In this document: piece by piece, positions 35,190-47,690 of the stretch | Layout of the letters: each line of letters opens with the position of its first letter | How positions within the stretch are numbered: position 1 is the first letter of the stretch | DNA from: Podospora comata | Lineage: Eukaryota; Ascomycota; Sordariomycetes; Sordariales; Podosporaceae | Assembly (NCBI GenBank): GCA_017354895.1 | Contig: CP071494.1 | Coordinates: 682,001-746,000, forward strand | Direction of reading: 5' to 3' | DNA: 64,000 nucleotides | Program-made: the position numbers and the translations under genes | Notes under the pieces: model-generated | Told to the model about the DNA's origin: nothing | Database searches by the model: none | What the model saw: the letters and a program-made list of their open reading frames with translations, nothing else

Positions 35190-38100
35190 ATGGGGTCTTC
35201 CAGTCACTCCGACGGCGAGTATACTCCGCCTTTCGACGACGAGAATAGCGGGGATGACGGGGCTCTGCTCAGCCTGACTGCCGAGGCCAGCAACGGCAGG
35301 CAGTTGTCACCTGACGACTACTATATTGACGAGGTTGAGTATATTGACCCAGAGGAAGCCGACTGGAATATTCAATCAGGCAACAACCTGCCAACCAGCG
35401 ACTTCGACCGCGACTATTTGAACAATTTTCACCCGGCCTACCTGGATGAGCACCAGCCAGAGCACAGAAATTTCGTTCAGTCACAGCAGATGATCATGGA
35501 TCGCGTCAACCAAGAATCCGACCACGCCTACGAAGGCGATAGCGACTATGCCTCTGATCGTGCCTCTGAGTACAAGGACAGCGACTACGACTCTGACTCC
35601 ATGGATATTGACCAGATTGACAGCGACGACGGCAGTGACTCTGTAAGCGCAGGCAGCCAGATTGGCGGAATTGGGCGACCAGAGTCAAGTGACTCAATCT
35701 CTGCACTGCATTCACTTATTCATTTACTTGTTGCAAAACTCTCTATTTTCCGCATTTTTCTTTTTTACTCCAATCAATGCCCATTGTTCTTTCTTGCCGG
35801 CAAATTGTTGACCCATACTTTATAGGATTATTACGATGACTCCAGAAAGCGTAAGAGAGGTTATAACGATAACTACTCTGGTGCCGTTGACGATTTCGAC
35901 GAGGCCTCTGACGACGACATCCCCCGCACCCGAGGTGCCCCCACCAAGCTTCCGCCTGTCAACTTTGGCAGATCTCTGCGCAAGCGTGCTGAAGTCACCA
36001 ATTACTATGGCGGTCAAGATGAGTTGCAGGAGGATGATGAGGATTCATTCATTGTCACCTCTGATATTGTGCGACCCGGCCGAAAGAAGTTGAAGCGCTT
36101 GTCTTCGAGGCTTTCTGCCAGGACCACACAGAAGACCACGTCTGTCTCTGCCTCTGCGGGTGACTCTGACATAGAATTTGAGAGCAGCCGCCGCCGTTCA
36201 TCCCGTGCCAACAAAAACACCAGAAAGATGGTCGACAAGTACGCCGAGGACGAGGATGACGAGGATGATGAAGCCTTCTACATCTCGGACAACAAACCTG
36301 CTGCTGCCCCCAAAGTCGCCAGCGTGAAGGAGATCTTCCAGGGCAACATTCCCACCAACTTCAAGGAAGCTCACAGGTTGACCTGCGACAGTTGTGGCTA
36401 TCCTGATGACCGCAACAAGGGAACCTTTGTCTTTTGTCAAGGCTGCTCCAATGTCTATCACAAAGTCTGTCTGGGCAACCGCAGCAGCCGTGAGCAGCGT
36501 GTGACCAAGGTTGGGCCAGATTCCTTCGTCATGCAGTGCCGCTTTTGCATCGATGTTTACAAGAAGCGAGACCCGCGGGCACCCAGCCACGGCACATGCC
36601 AAACTTGCCATGTTAGAGGCCCATCATGCATCCCTTTCTCCGAAAAGAAAACACCCAAGCAGGAGGAGAAGTTGCGCATCGATAACGGCGGTGTTGATCC
36701 CATCACGGAGGTCAATCCCAAGCTTATCAACAACCACAACAACGTCCTCTTTCGCTGTGCCAGGTGCCATCGAGGCTGGCACTATGAACATCTCCCCCAT
36801 CCCAACCCGACTCGAGACCCGTCTTGGTCAGAGCCTCTCAATCTACGCAAGCTCAGGTTGGAAGAGTACCAGATCGATTGGATGTGCAAGGACTGTCGCG
36901 ACACAGATGGGCTCAAGCCTGACAAGATTGTGGCCTGGCGCCCAGCTGATCGCAAGAGCTACATCGAAGGTCAGACTATCGCAGACTTTGACGAGGATCA
37001 AATCGAGTACCTGATCAAATGGGAGCGCCAATCTTACAACCATTGCCAGTGGTTCCCTGGCGCCTGGGTCTATGGTATCGTCAAACACAACATGCGTGTC
37101 TCCTTCCTCAAGAGGACATTTGGAGAGGGGCTTGAGGGAGGTCCTGACAGCGAGATCAAGGCAGATTCTTTGCTCAGATGGACCGAAAAGGAGGCCATCT
37201 ACAATGTCTGGGTCACACCTGATATCATTCTCGATGTCCACGTCGCTCCGCGAACCGTCGAGGCTGAAGCAAAGTACAAGGCTCGGTCTCGCGAGGACAA
37301 GTTCCAGGAGGACTTGAGCCGGATCTTCCACGTGGTCAAAATCCTTGTGAAGTTTGAGGGCCTTGGGTACGAGGATGTTGTTTGGGACACCCCTCCGGAC
37401 TCGTCAGACGGTGCTCTCTGGGAGGCGTATCAAGAGGCGTACCGGGAGTACCTCAATGGCAAGCACTTCAAACCAGAGTCCAACCGTGTCATGCGAGAGC
37501 GCCTCCATGAATTCCGCCAACTCGATTTCGTCAAAGATATCGAACTCAAGAAGCAGCCCGAGGGCCTCAAGCGCGGCCAGCTTATGGAATATCAGATCAA
37601 TGGCGTCAACTGGATGCTTCACAACTTCCGTCATGACAGGAGTGTCATTCTTGCCGATGAGATGGGTCTGGGCAAGACAGTTCAAATCGTGGCACTGCTC
37701 TACACTCTCATCATGACCAAGCCTCGCATCTGGCCGTTTCTTGTTGTGGTGCCAAATGCGACCTGCGCCAACTGGCGACGTGAGATCAAGAAATGGGCTC
37801 CTGACCTTCGAGTTGTTGCATACTATGGCGGACGAGTGTCTCAACAGGCCGCAAAGGAGTACGAGTTGTTTCCAGGCAATACTCGCAACATGAAGGCACA
37901 CGTTGTCATCATGTCCTACGACTCGGTCAAGGACAGTGAAACGCGATCCCGGTTCAGCAGTGTGAAGTGGGCTGGTCTAATTGTTGATGAAGCCCAGGCT
38001 CTCAAGAATGACGAGAATTCGCTCTACAAGGTCTTGAACATGCTCAATATCCCGTTCAAGGTTCTTCTGACAGGAACGCCATTGCAAAACAACAAGAGGG

Positions 38101-40437
38101 AGTTATTCAACCTCCTTCAGTTCATCGACCCCAGTATGAAGGCCGAGCAGCTTGATCAAGAGTACGACCAGATCACCTCGGAAAACCTCAGGCATCTTCA
38201 TGATCTGATCCGGCCGTATTTCTTGCGCCGCACAAAGGCCGAGGTGCTCACCTTCCTGCCGACGATGGCTCAGATCATTGTCCCTGTTTCGATGTCGGTC
38301 TTGCAAGAGAGGCTCTGCAAGTCGATCATGGAGAAGAACCCTCAGCTCATCCGATCCATCTTTGCTCAGGGCAAACTGAAGGCCAACGAGCGTGGGTCGC
38401 TGAGCAACATCCTCATGCAACTGCGCAAGTGTCTCTGCCATCCTTTCATCTACAGCCAGGCCATCGAAGATCGCAACCTGTCTCCCGAGCTCACTCGCCG
38501 GAACTTGATTGAGGCCTCTTCCAAGCTGATGCTCTTGGAGATTATGCTGCCCAAGTTGAAAGAGCGGGGCCACCGCGTCCTCATCTTCAGTCAGTTCCTT
38601 GACCAGCTGACGGTCCTCGAGGACTTTTTGATGAGTTTGAACCTCAGACACGAGCGTTTGGACGGCAGTCAGTCTAGTTTGGAGAAGCAGAAGAAGATCG
38701 ACGCATACAACGCTCCAGATTCAGACATCTTCTGCATGTTGTTGTCGACGCGCGCTGGTGGTGTTGGTATCAACTTGGCGACGGCCGACACCGTCATCAT
38801 CCTCGACCCCGACTGGAACCCTCACCAAGATATCCAGGCTCTTTCACGCGCCCATCGTATCGGACAGCGCAAGAAGGTCTTGTGCTTCCAGCTCGTCACT
38901 GTTGACTCGGCCGAGGAGAAGATTCTTCAGATCGGTCGCAAGAAAATGGCGCTCGATCATCTGCTCATCGAGACCATGGACAATCAGGACGACGCCCCCA
39001 ATGACGTCGAGTCGGTCTTGAAGCACGGCGCTGAAGCCCTCTTTGGCGACAAGAAGAAGGATGCCATCAAATACGATTCGGCTGCTGTTGACAAGCTTTT
39101 AGATCGATCCATGCAGGAGGAAACCAAGACCGACGATAAGAAATCGGCCGAGTCTGCTTTTGCCCACGCCCGAGTGTGGGCCAACGATGGTCTTGCTGAC
39201 GAGATGAAGGAGACCGAACAGCAGGAGATGTCGCTCAGTGTCTGGGACCAAATTCTTAAGCAGCGTGCAGAGGAGGCTCGTCGTGAGGCCGAGAAAGCTA
39301 GGGAAACTCTCGGCCGCGGTGGACGCCGTCGTGGGGTGAGTAGTTATGCTTCCAGTCTCTGGAAGTCCAGAATACTAACGAACAACAGAATGCCAACTAC
39401 GCAGGTCCCCAGTTCGAGTTTGACGAGGGAGAGAAGCCAGACAGTGATCAAGGCGAAGGTGATCATGACTTCATCGCTAAAAGCGATGGTGGTGATACAA
39501 GCGACGAGGAAGTCGGCACTCCAGCCACTGGGCTATCAGCACACTTGCGCAAGTCAGGTACGAAAAGTCAACTTTCTTTAGTTCAGTCAAGAAGCAGAGC
39601 CAAAGGCAACAAAGGGGGCGCGACACCACCAGTCACGCCCAGCAAGAGGAAGACCCCGCAAAAGACCACTCAAACACGCAGTATTACTCGAACCACAAGC
39701 TCACGCAAGACAACTTCTCAGACAACGAAAGCGGCCAGGCCCAGACCCAAAGCAACACCCAAGCCCAAGGGAAAGCAGCAGCAGCAGGAGCAGCAGCTTC
39801 CCTCGCCCCCCAAAACGGCCACACCAAAGGCGCCGTCAATGGTGATAAAGTTAAACGTTCCCAAGTCGAAGTCGCCATCTTCACGGCCCAAGGCCCAGGC
39901 GCCCAACAACAAAACGGCGGTGGCGCCAGCAACAGTCGCCCAGTTAGCACAGACATCCGGTTTAATGTCCCTGACAATACTGCGTCCCAAAACCAAAGAC
40001 GGCAGCAGCAGCAGCAGCAACTCGGAGGTGTCAGAGGTGTCGGGGGAGCCCCAGTAACTCACCACCAGGCAGGTGCAAGCATGACAGCCTCTCAAAGGGC
40101 GGGGATTGACTTGTTGAACTCGATTGCGATGAGGCCTGCTGGGCAGTCTGAAGGTGGTGGGGGTGGGGGGGTGATGGTTAACCAGATTGGTGTGCCGACG
40201 GTTCTGAGCTCGACGTCGTCGTCGGTGGCGGCGGCGGCGGTGGTGCTGCCAAAGGCGGAGCAGTGCGTTGTTTGCAAGTATAGTCACCCGTGGAGCTGGG
40301 AGTGCCCTGAGATGAGGAGCATGAGGAATTTGAGGGTGGCGTTGGATGAGCTGAAGCGGGATGGGAGGTTGACGGAGGAGGAGAGGAGTGGGTGGAGGGG
40401 GTTTTTGGTGGAGAAGTTGAGGTTGTTGAGGGGGTGA
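35190..40437 (+). CDS. PHD finger, tandem chromodomain, SNF2 ATPase (Mit1/Mi-2/CHD type)
   Basis: ATP-dependent chromatin remodeller related to CHD3/Mi-2 and to Mit1 of fission yeast SHREC, which positions nucleosomes in silent chromatin. Exons are 35190-35642, 35826-39335 and one from 39389, both introns phase 0. Residues 1-250 are very acidic. A Cys-rich PHD region lies at about 338-400 (DSCGYPDD...CQGCSNVYHKVC), with a second Cys/His cluster before it ends. Chromodomain-like segments are at about 540-575 (EYLIKWERQSYNHCQW) and 653-695 (ILVKFEGLGYEDVVW). The SNF2 core has Walker A DEMGLGKT near 763, Walker B DEAQ near 872 and the helicase-C motif SRAHRIGQ near 1160. The C-terminus is basic and Gln-rich. 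A terminal CxxC-type segment (CVVCKYSHPWSWECP) lies in a different frame from the start of exon 3, so a further very short intron or a frameshift is needed; the end coordinate assumes that frame is used. The start is less certain than the core. Confidence 0.88.
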
Positions 40438-43400
40438 TCTTGGGGCTTGCTCATAATTTTCGAGGATTGTTGTGTGTTGTTTTCTTTTTGGAAGGGGAGT
40501 GCTAGTCAGACGGGGAGACAAGATGGTGATGGGGAGGGGCTGGCTGGTGATTCATTGCGAAAGAGAGGGGGTGCTCTGGCAGGATCTCTAAGCTCTTTTC
40601 ATTCAGAAGAGAGGGATTATCTCCTTTTTAATACTCTGCGGTTGAGTTTTCTATTGCATAGCGCGATATACCCTGGGTTTTTTTCCGGTGCATTGAGGCA
40701 ATCGGATAGAGGTGGGGAGGCGTCGGGGGTTTGCTTTTGCGCGCCACGCAGCATCATACAGAGAGATTTTTTATTTACAAAGACGGGGATTGCGTTTGTG
40801 CTTGCTACCTACCTATGTGATGTGCTCAAGAGTGACTGTTTACCTATGTTTGTGTGATGTTGCCCACACTGGTTTGTTTCCATGAGAAGGGGAGGGGTGT
40901 TGGCCTTGTTCGGGTGGGCTTCTATGGGGAGGGGAGAGTTGGGGAGGGGAGAATTGGGGAGGAGAGAGTCGGAGGGGAGAGAGTTGGGGAGGAGGGTGGG
41001 CGACTTGACATGGTCCAGGCGGTTGTGGGGGGGGCGGGGGTGAAACTTGGGATGGTATGGAAGGGAAATAGCAAGGTGGCTAGATTTTAAGTGTTTTGGG
41101 ATAGAAAGTGAGACGAGAGGAGGAGGTACAGTGCGGGCATGTGATGATCGAGATTGGGATGGAAGTCAAGGGAATGAGAGAAGTCGAGACGGGGCAGTGG
41201 TTGGGTCACTGGGACGGAAGATTCAAGGTCGGGTTGGGCAACATGACATCTTTGTGACGTGCTCGAGGTGGGCGAGCAAGATGCCTACCTCCTCAATGGC
41301 CAACTCCAGGTGCAAGGCACGGGGCTGGAGGGTTGGTAGTGTGACATCTACACTCTCGGTGAGAGCTCGGGGGAGCTCGCTGGCAAGGATGTGGGAGGGA
41401 GTGGTTGGGATGGCAGTGCTTCATGGTTAGGATTTGGGGCTGATGTCCAGAATCGCGGGAGAGGGGTAGAGGAGGAGTTACAGCCAGATCAAACTGGAGG
41501 AAGGGCGATCGACAGTCTAGATCTGAGGGGGGTGTCGGACCGATGATGTGAGTGGTATGCGGGTAGATGGGAGGGTTTCCCAAAGCACACTGCGCCTCCG
41601 TGTGGAGGTTGCTTTTGGGTCTGGCAGGTTTGTTTCAGATGATAGCTTACTTTGTTAGATTTTGGTTTTGAGGATGGCAAGGCTGGTGAGATGAGATGAC
41701 GCCTTTAGGCCGGCTGAGAGGTGGTCGAGGGTTTCAGGAAGAGGGGTGGGTTGTTCGTTACCGGTCTGTCGGGAGGGGAATGACTCGCGATCGGAGGGGG
41801 AATAGGGAGGTTGGGATGCGAGTTGCAGGGGAAAACTGGAGAGAAACGGAGTTGTAGAACGATGAGATTGGTGGTGCGCTAGCTACACACGATGGATCCA
41901 ATGGGTTGGTGGTATGTACCTAGTTTATTGCTAGAATGGGAATGGATGGTGAGGGTTGTAGCTGGCATTGGTGTTGACGTTGACATTTGACAGCTGACGG
42001 GTTGACGTGCGTAGCGGCCCGTTGAATGGACTGAGCTTAGCCTCTTCTAGAAATGAGGGACATGAGAAAGAGTTTTGGTATTTTCTGTGTTTTAGAGCTG
42101 CCCAAAGGCTTTGTTTATTTATTGGCTTTGGAGATCCGTTGTAAGTGGCAGGATGCTTAGAGGTTGATATGGCTCCATTGGGATACCCACCAACTTTGAT
42201 ACTGGACGTAAAGAACCCTTTCTGGATGGTGTGTGACCTTTGGAGATTTGGAAGTATATAGGGCAAAGACGAGATGTTGGGATCAACTGTCAGTACTTGT
42301 CGTCCGATGTCTTGGAATACACGTGGTAACTTCAACATGCATAATCTTGGTATTGACTTGATGCTGTTATTCTTTTTGTGGATCTAGCCACATCTTGCAA
42401 GTGTCAAGTACCTACCTAAGCCCTGGGAGTAAATAACAATTCAATATCTGCCCGGTAAGTGCTCACAGGCACCGGAGTTTGGCGTGTGGAGTGTTATGTG
42501 AGCAGAGGTTGGCGCCACTCTCACCACGATGCTGGAAAAGTATCTTGATCAATGAGATGATATTCTCCCAGTCCCTGAAGCCGTACTACCCATCCCATCT
42601 ATCAGCCAGCTCCCGCCGTGTAGCCGCCCTAAACACAGATATCTCACCCAGGATCACAACACACATGCACTAAATACCTTTTTGGTACCTTCCGGTATCT
42701 TTTCTCCCATTTGCGGTCGGAGTGGCCGTTTGTCACGTGCGACTAGTGAACCAAAAGAACAGGCACCAAATGTGGCTTCCCGTCCAGTGCCTGGGCAAAG
42801 GCAAGCAACCTTATTCAGATTGACTGTGAGGCCGTTTGCTTCAACCTTGTTCAAGTCCTTTTGGTCTGTTCGGCATTTGTTTACATGCATAGATATGAGT
42901 CAACGGGGAGATGTCTGCTCGTTCCGATAGGTTGGCAAGTTGCTTTCTAAAGTGTTCAGGCTCATGCATTCCACAAGCCCACCACAAGCTTATGTGGCTT
43001 GTCTGTTCGTTTGGTTGCGGTGGGGGAGAGGTTAGCAACGGAAAACACCGATCAAGCGTGGATTAGAGCGCCAGACTAAGGTAGTAAGAACCAGAAAGAT
43101 AAATAACGGGACAGATATCTATGTGGCGGTTTAGGTTCTTTCGCCTCTTTTCTAATGCTGGCTGTTACGCTGTCAATCAGTAGCAAGTAAATCCCTTACC
43201 TAACTTAGATACCAACACTAAGGTATTTTCCAAGTGCGTCTGTTGTTTTGCCTTGCAACTTCATCTTCAACCCTGGTCCCTTGTCCCTCGTCCCTTCCCG
43301 CCCTCTGCCGGAGACGCACAACAGGTAGGCGCACAACACCTCAAAGCTACGGTCGTACTTGCTTGTGATCTGTTCAACTGGCTACACCTGCCAGCTAGGT

Positions 43401-43905
43401 ATATACGAGGGCTCCCAGTCACCTAGCTCCAGCACCATCAGCGGCATCAGCCTTGTTTTAACTGACACTGTCCGCTGGCCCACCGGTGTGCCGTTCCACG
43501 AGGCCTCATTCATTCTTGTCCTCGCTCTATTGTTACCGCACGCCTCGTTACCATTCTCAGCTCTATTTTCCGGCCAAGGACACCAGTCCTGCTGTCAACA
43601 GTGCTAACCTGCATATACTTTCTATAGAGGAGATTCACGGCGGTATAAACACGACAACCCAAGTCGACCAGGCTTTCGGCCAGCTGTCTTAATTGATTGG
43701 ACTGCGACTATATCATTCCGTTTGCACGCACCCACCACGCACATCCTGTTGCCTCTCTCTCTCTCTCTCTCTCTCTCTCGCCTCCCGGGGGGCAGTGCCG
43801 GCATTGTTTCCTTTTGGATTTGACTTGACCAGTGTGTGCTGTCTCCGCCATTTGTTTTTGTTCTGTACTGTTTCCTTTGACTTCCCGAGCTTCTCTGCTT
43901 TTTCC
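40438..43905. other. Gene-poor spacer
   Basis: This is 3.5 kb with no supported gene. The first part is G-rich on the + strand, including a stretch of repeated GGGGAGGAGAG-like units at about 40925-41000. A 135-codon frame at 41931-42338 (-) has no bias or domain. TACCTACCTA motifs occur near 40807 and 42411. The pyrimidine-rich tract before 43906 is the probable promoter and 5' UTR of the zinc-finger gene. Confidence 0.45.
43753..43779. repeat. CT dinucleotide microsatellite
   Basis: A run of about 13 CT units lies in the putative 5' UTR of the CCCH zinc-finger gene. In filamentous fungi such CT tracts are common just upstream of start codons. Confidence 0.85.
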
Positions 43906-46900
43906 ATGTACACGCCTTTGGCTGATGCGAAAGCAGGGTTCTCCGTCAACGCAATGTCTGGTGGTAACCTGCATCAACAGCAGCCTGACTGCAAGCAGCC
44001 TAGGCCTCATTGGTTCGCTGGGGAGCTTTCATCGCCTTCTGTGGCATCTTCTGGCCGCTCTCCATCATTGACCAGTCTTGAGTCCGTTTCTTCTCTTGAT
44101 AGTGTGTCAGAATCGGCCTTGAAGACACCAACAGCACCGGCAAACTGGCGTGCTGATTCCAACGAGACAAAAGAAGCTGCAGGCACGACCGACCAAGTAG
44201 TAAATAAGCCAGGCAGGCGTCACAACTTTCGTCAGGGCTCTCCATCTTCTCTGTTCACTAGTTCTGGTGCTGCGACTCCGACATCGTCTCATTGCATCCC
44301 TTCGGTAGTAAACCCAACTTCTCAGAACGCGGGTATTCATGCGCCAAAACCCTCTGTTGAAAGGGGACGACACGAAGAAGATCCTGCTGGCAGTTGCGGA
44401 GCACGCGATCCTGACTGTTTTGATTCGGTTAGTGGTGTTGGGTCAAGGCTCGACACTGATGGTGAACAAGGCCACAGAGGTACATACCCCTCTTGCACAG
44501 ATGTTCCTGATGCAGCTTACTGACTTGTAACTGCAGCTCACGAGTTCTCTTTTGTTGACGATAACAGCCTGAAGGCATCTTCAGGGCTTGTATCACCTAG
44601 CTTTTCCCCCCAAGCTGGATACAGGAGAAAGTATTCACATCAACGTGACAGAAAAGCCCATATTTTGCAGCAGTTTGAGAGTATCAGAGGTGTTTGGCCG
44701 TCGGATTCTGTAACTGGTTGGTGTACCCTGCTTCTAAACGACGACGCCAGTATGCCTGACTGATGATCATAGCTCCGTCGCACAATACAAGCGGATCCAG
44801 CCTCCTTTTCAAAGCTCCCATCGCAAAGAACATCGCCGAGATCAAATCTAAGCTCGCATTCGCTGGGCTTCTTGCCTCAACGGCCCTTTCTCAGCCAGCA
44901 GACAAGCACAACTACACCACCCCCCGTCCTCCTTCCCCGAGCATCGGCTCGGACACTACAATAAGGGCGGCCCCGCATCAGCTGACCACGTATTCCGGCC
45001 AATCAATAGAGGTCACATCACCAGCAATACAAACAACAGGCAGTGCCCCGAACACCTCCGAGCCATTGTCCTCCGTTCCGGACCCACTTTCCGGAGGCAT
45101 AACTATCTCCTTCGGGCAGCTCCCGAACTTGAACTCAAATTCCTCTTTTTCTTTTGATGAGCAACAGCAACAACAACAGCAACAAAAATTGTCCAAGCAT
45201 CTTGAAAAAGAAGAAATGTCTGGCTCCGTCGCGGGTAGCGTTGGCGCTGGCGAGCGCTCACCCTCAGGCGAGCAGATGCGTCTGTCTGGTGGTTTGAGTG
45301 GAAGAGGGCAGCTTGCTGCCAGCACTGCCGGCCCCTTTGGTGGTCGCGCGAGAGGTATGTTTATTTTTTTCTATTCATCTGTGTTAGTTGGTGTGTTTTG
45401 GAATTCATATACTTTCTCTTTTCTCTTTTTACTTTTGTTTTTCTTTTCTTTTCTTTTGCTTTTTGCGTTGTCTCTGCTATGGTTGTTGCACCGGTTGAAT
45501 TTGTCTTCACTGGTAGAAACACAAGCTCTAACATGCTTCCAGGCATTGACAACTGGCGCCAGCGAGCGCAGTCCCCGCCCCAGCCCAGGACCGGCAATGG
45601 TATATATCTATTCAACCTCGATCATCTGAGCCAAGCTGATCAGTATATAGATACAACCTCTTCTCCTTCTCTGGGCGCGGTCCTTGCTCCCGCCAATGGC
45701 AACTTTGCTGCTGGCCCCTCCCAGGGGTACAACCCTGGCTTCTCTTCGCCTGTTGCGCCGCGCTCTCCCACCTTGGCGTCTTTTTCTTCTGCCCCGACCC
45801 GCCCCGCCGTCCTGTCCCCTGCTGCCCGGCAGCAGTTCGCTCCTTTCCCCGGCCCATCCGCCGCCACCGGCATCTTTTCGCCTGGCACTCCGACCGTCTC
45901 TGCCGGTCTCAGTTTTGGTGACTTTGCCGGTGGCTCCGGCTTCTCGCCCGTCGGCTTCTCTGGTGCTCCCAGCTTTGTCGACCCGTCTGGTTTCGCCTCT
46001 CTGTCGCTCTCTGACCCCGCGGCCGCCCGCCAAGGCCAGCTCGCCCATCTGCGAATGATGGGTGATTCTGGTACTGGCAATCTTTTCTTGCCCCCGACAT
46101 CCCAGCCCCAGGGGCTGTACGGAGTCCCTTCGTCTTCTGCCGGTGGTGGTGGCTCGGCCACGACCCCAACCACGACCGCTCCCCCGGCGATCCCGGCCCC
46201 GCGCCCCCAGAACTGGGATCTGGATCAGTACCAGAGCCAGTATCTGGTCACCATCGGCCCTGATACCCAGGGATACTGTTTTGTCCGCCCTGACGGCAGC
46301 CGGACCCGACTGGTGCCCGTTGACATGCTCCCATTCTCGCTCGTTGGGCTTCCGCCTTCGGAGAACGACAATGACAAGCTGATTGAGTTAGTAATTCCCA
46401 CCGGTATGGACCGACTCTGCAAGAATAGCAATATTGAGCGGGCGGTTGTTCAGGTACGTTCCATTCTAGTGTTTATTTACTTGCCCCTTTTCTTGTTGGG
46501 TGGGTGACGGGTGATGGTCTGTGCACTCAGCCCTCAGCCCCCACCAACCCTGTCACTGCTCTCTTTCTCCTGCCTGATGCTAACTTTGTGAACAGTCCCC
46601 CCCTAATCGCCATCAAGACCCCATCCAGGTAAGCAGTTTTCCTCTCTTTTTCCTCATAATCACCTGGAGAGCTCTCCCGCCCATCCAGCCCAATCCAACT
46701 GAGACTCGTATCAGAACCGTATTGACCATATCCTGCTCGCGTCTGATCCTCAGGCTTCTTCTGCTGCCGCCACTACCGGTTCCGGCCCGACTTCCCCTTC
46801 TGCCGCACAGCCTAGAAAGATCAAGGTCTATTGCGACAAGTGGGTTCACGAGGGCACCTGCGCGTTCACCCAACAAGGATGCAAGTACAAGCACGAGATG

Positions 46901-47269
46901 CCTATGGACAAGGCCACACAGCACAGTTTGGGGCTGTTTCATGGTTTGCCTACCTGGTGGAAGAAGAGGCAGGCAGAGCTGTCTCGCGAGAGCGAGCGGG
47001 GTCCTCTGGAGCGCGGTGGGGGTGTTTCCGTTGGTGGAAGGTTTGCTACGGGCGGTTCTGGTGGCATCACCGGCACTGGCGCTGGCGCCGGTGCTGGTGC
47101 TGAAGGTGGTCACAGACGATATGGTTCGAGCTGGTCGCGCTGGGACAGTGGGAGTGGTGGAAGCGGTGTGGGGAGCGCATCTGGTATGCGCCGCGGTTCT
47201 TCTTCTACTGGTAGTGAGTCTGGTTTCCATTCTTCCAACTGGAGAGAGCGTCACCCGGCCCCGGGGTAA
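43906..47269 (+). CDS. CCCH zinc-finger protein, fungal specific
   Basis: Model of six exons: 43906-44479, 44537-44716, 44773-45354, 45543-46453, 46596-46628 and 46715-47269, giving about 944 residues; every junction keeps the frame. Most of the protein is low-complexity Ser/Pro/Gly/Ala sequence with a Gln run at 45163-45189. A single zinc finger of the C-x8-C-x6-C-x3-H type sits near residues 800-822 (CDKWVHEGTCAFTQQGCKYKH), followed by a Gly/Ser/Arg-rich tail. CCCH fingers usually bind RNA, so a role in mRNA metabolism is plausible but unproven. A conserved-looking segment before the finger (NWDLDQYQSQYLVTIGPDTQ, then LVPVDMLPFSLVGLPPSE) may be a second folded unit. Exon 5 is only 33 nt. 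A 51-nt segment in exon 4 (45600-45650) has intron-like ends and may be spliced. The start could also be the next Met at 43954. The gene is certain, exact ends less so. Confidence 0.78.
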
Positions 47270-47690
47270 TGAGCAGATGGTGTGGTTTCTTTTTGTCGCC
47301 CCCCCAATCTGAAGGTGGTGCGGTTGGCGTTTTGGTTTGCTTATATAAAGAGGAATACCCCGCGGTATAGTATATACCCTAAGCGGTTTGAGAGCGTTGA
47401 AGGGGTGTGGACGATTGGGCGGGATGTGATTTGGTGTCTGCGAGTGCAGTTGTAGTTGTGTACTGACCGAGTGAATAATGTGGTTTTTGGGATGTTGTGT
47501 CGCTGGTGAAGTTTCATCAGTGTGTGGAGATTGTGGTGGGGGTACAACCGCACGACAACCCGAAAATACGACTTCGTCAACGGCCTTTACGACCAAGTAA
47601 TCCTCCAACTGCTTGTCACAATTTTGCGCCCTGCATCGACTACCGTCTCTGTGATTCTTCTTCAACATCTCAATTTGCTTGACTGTTATT

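Noticed and set aside
41931-42338. 135-codon minus-strand frame
   Set aside because: No codon bias or domain; length is within chance expectation for this composition.
43055-43100. tRNA-like string near GGATTAGAGCGCCAGACTAAG
   Set aside because: It recalls an anticodon-stem region, but no B box or acceptor stem lies at the right distance.
44339-44530. Alternative frame reading KKILLAVAEHAILTVLIRLVV inside exon 1 of the CCCH gene
   Set aside because: It looks like a membrane helix, but splicing from this frame at 44479 meets a stop at once, whereas the other frame splices cleanly through the next three exons.
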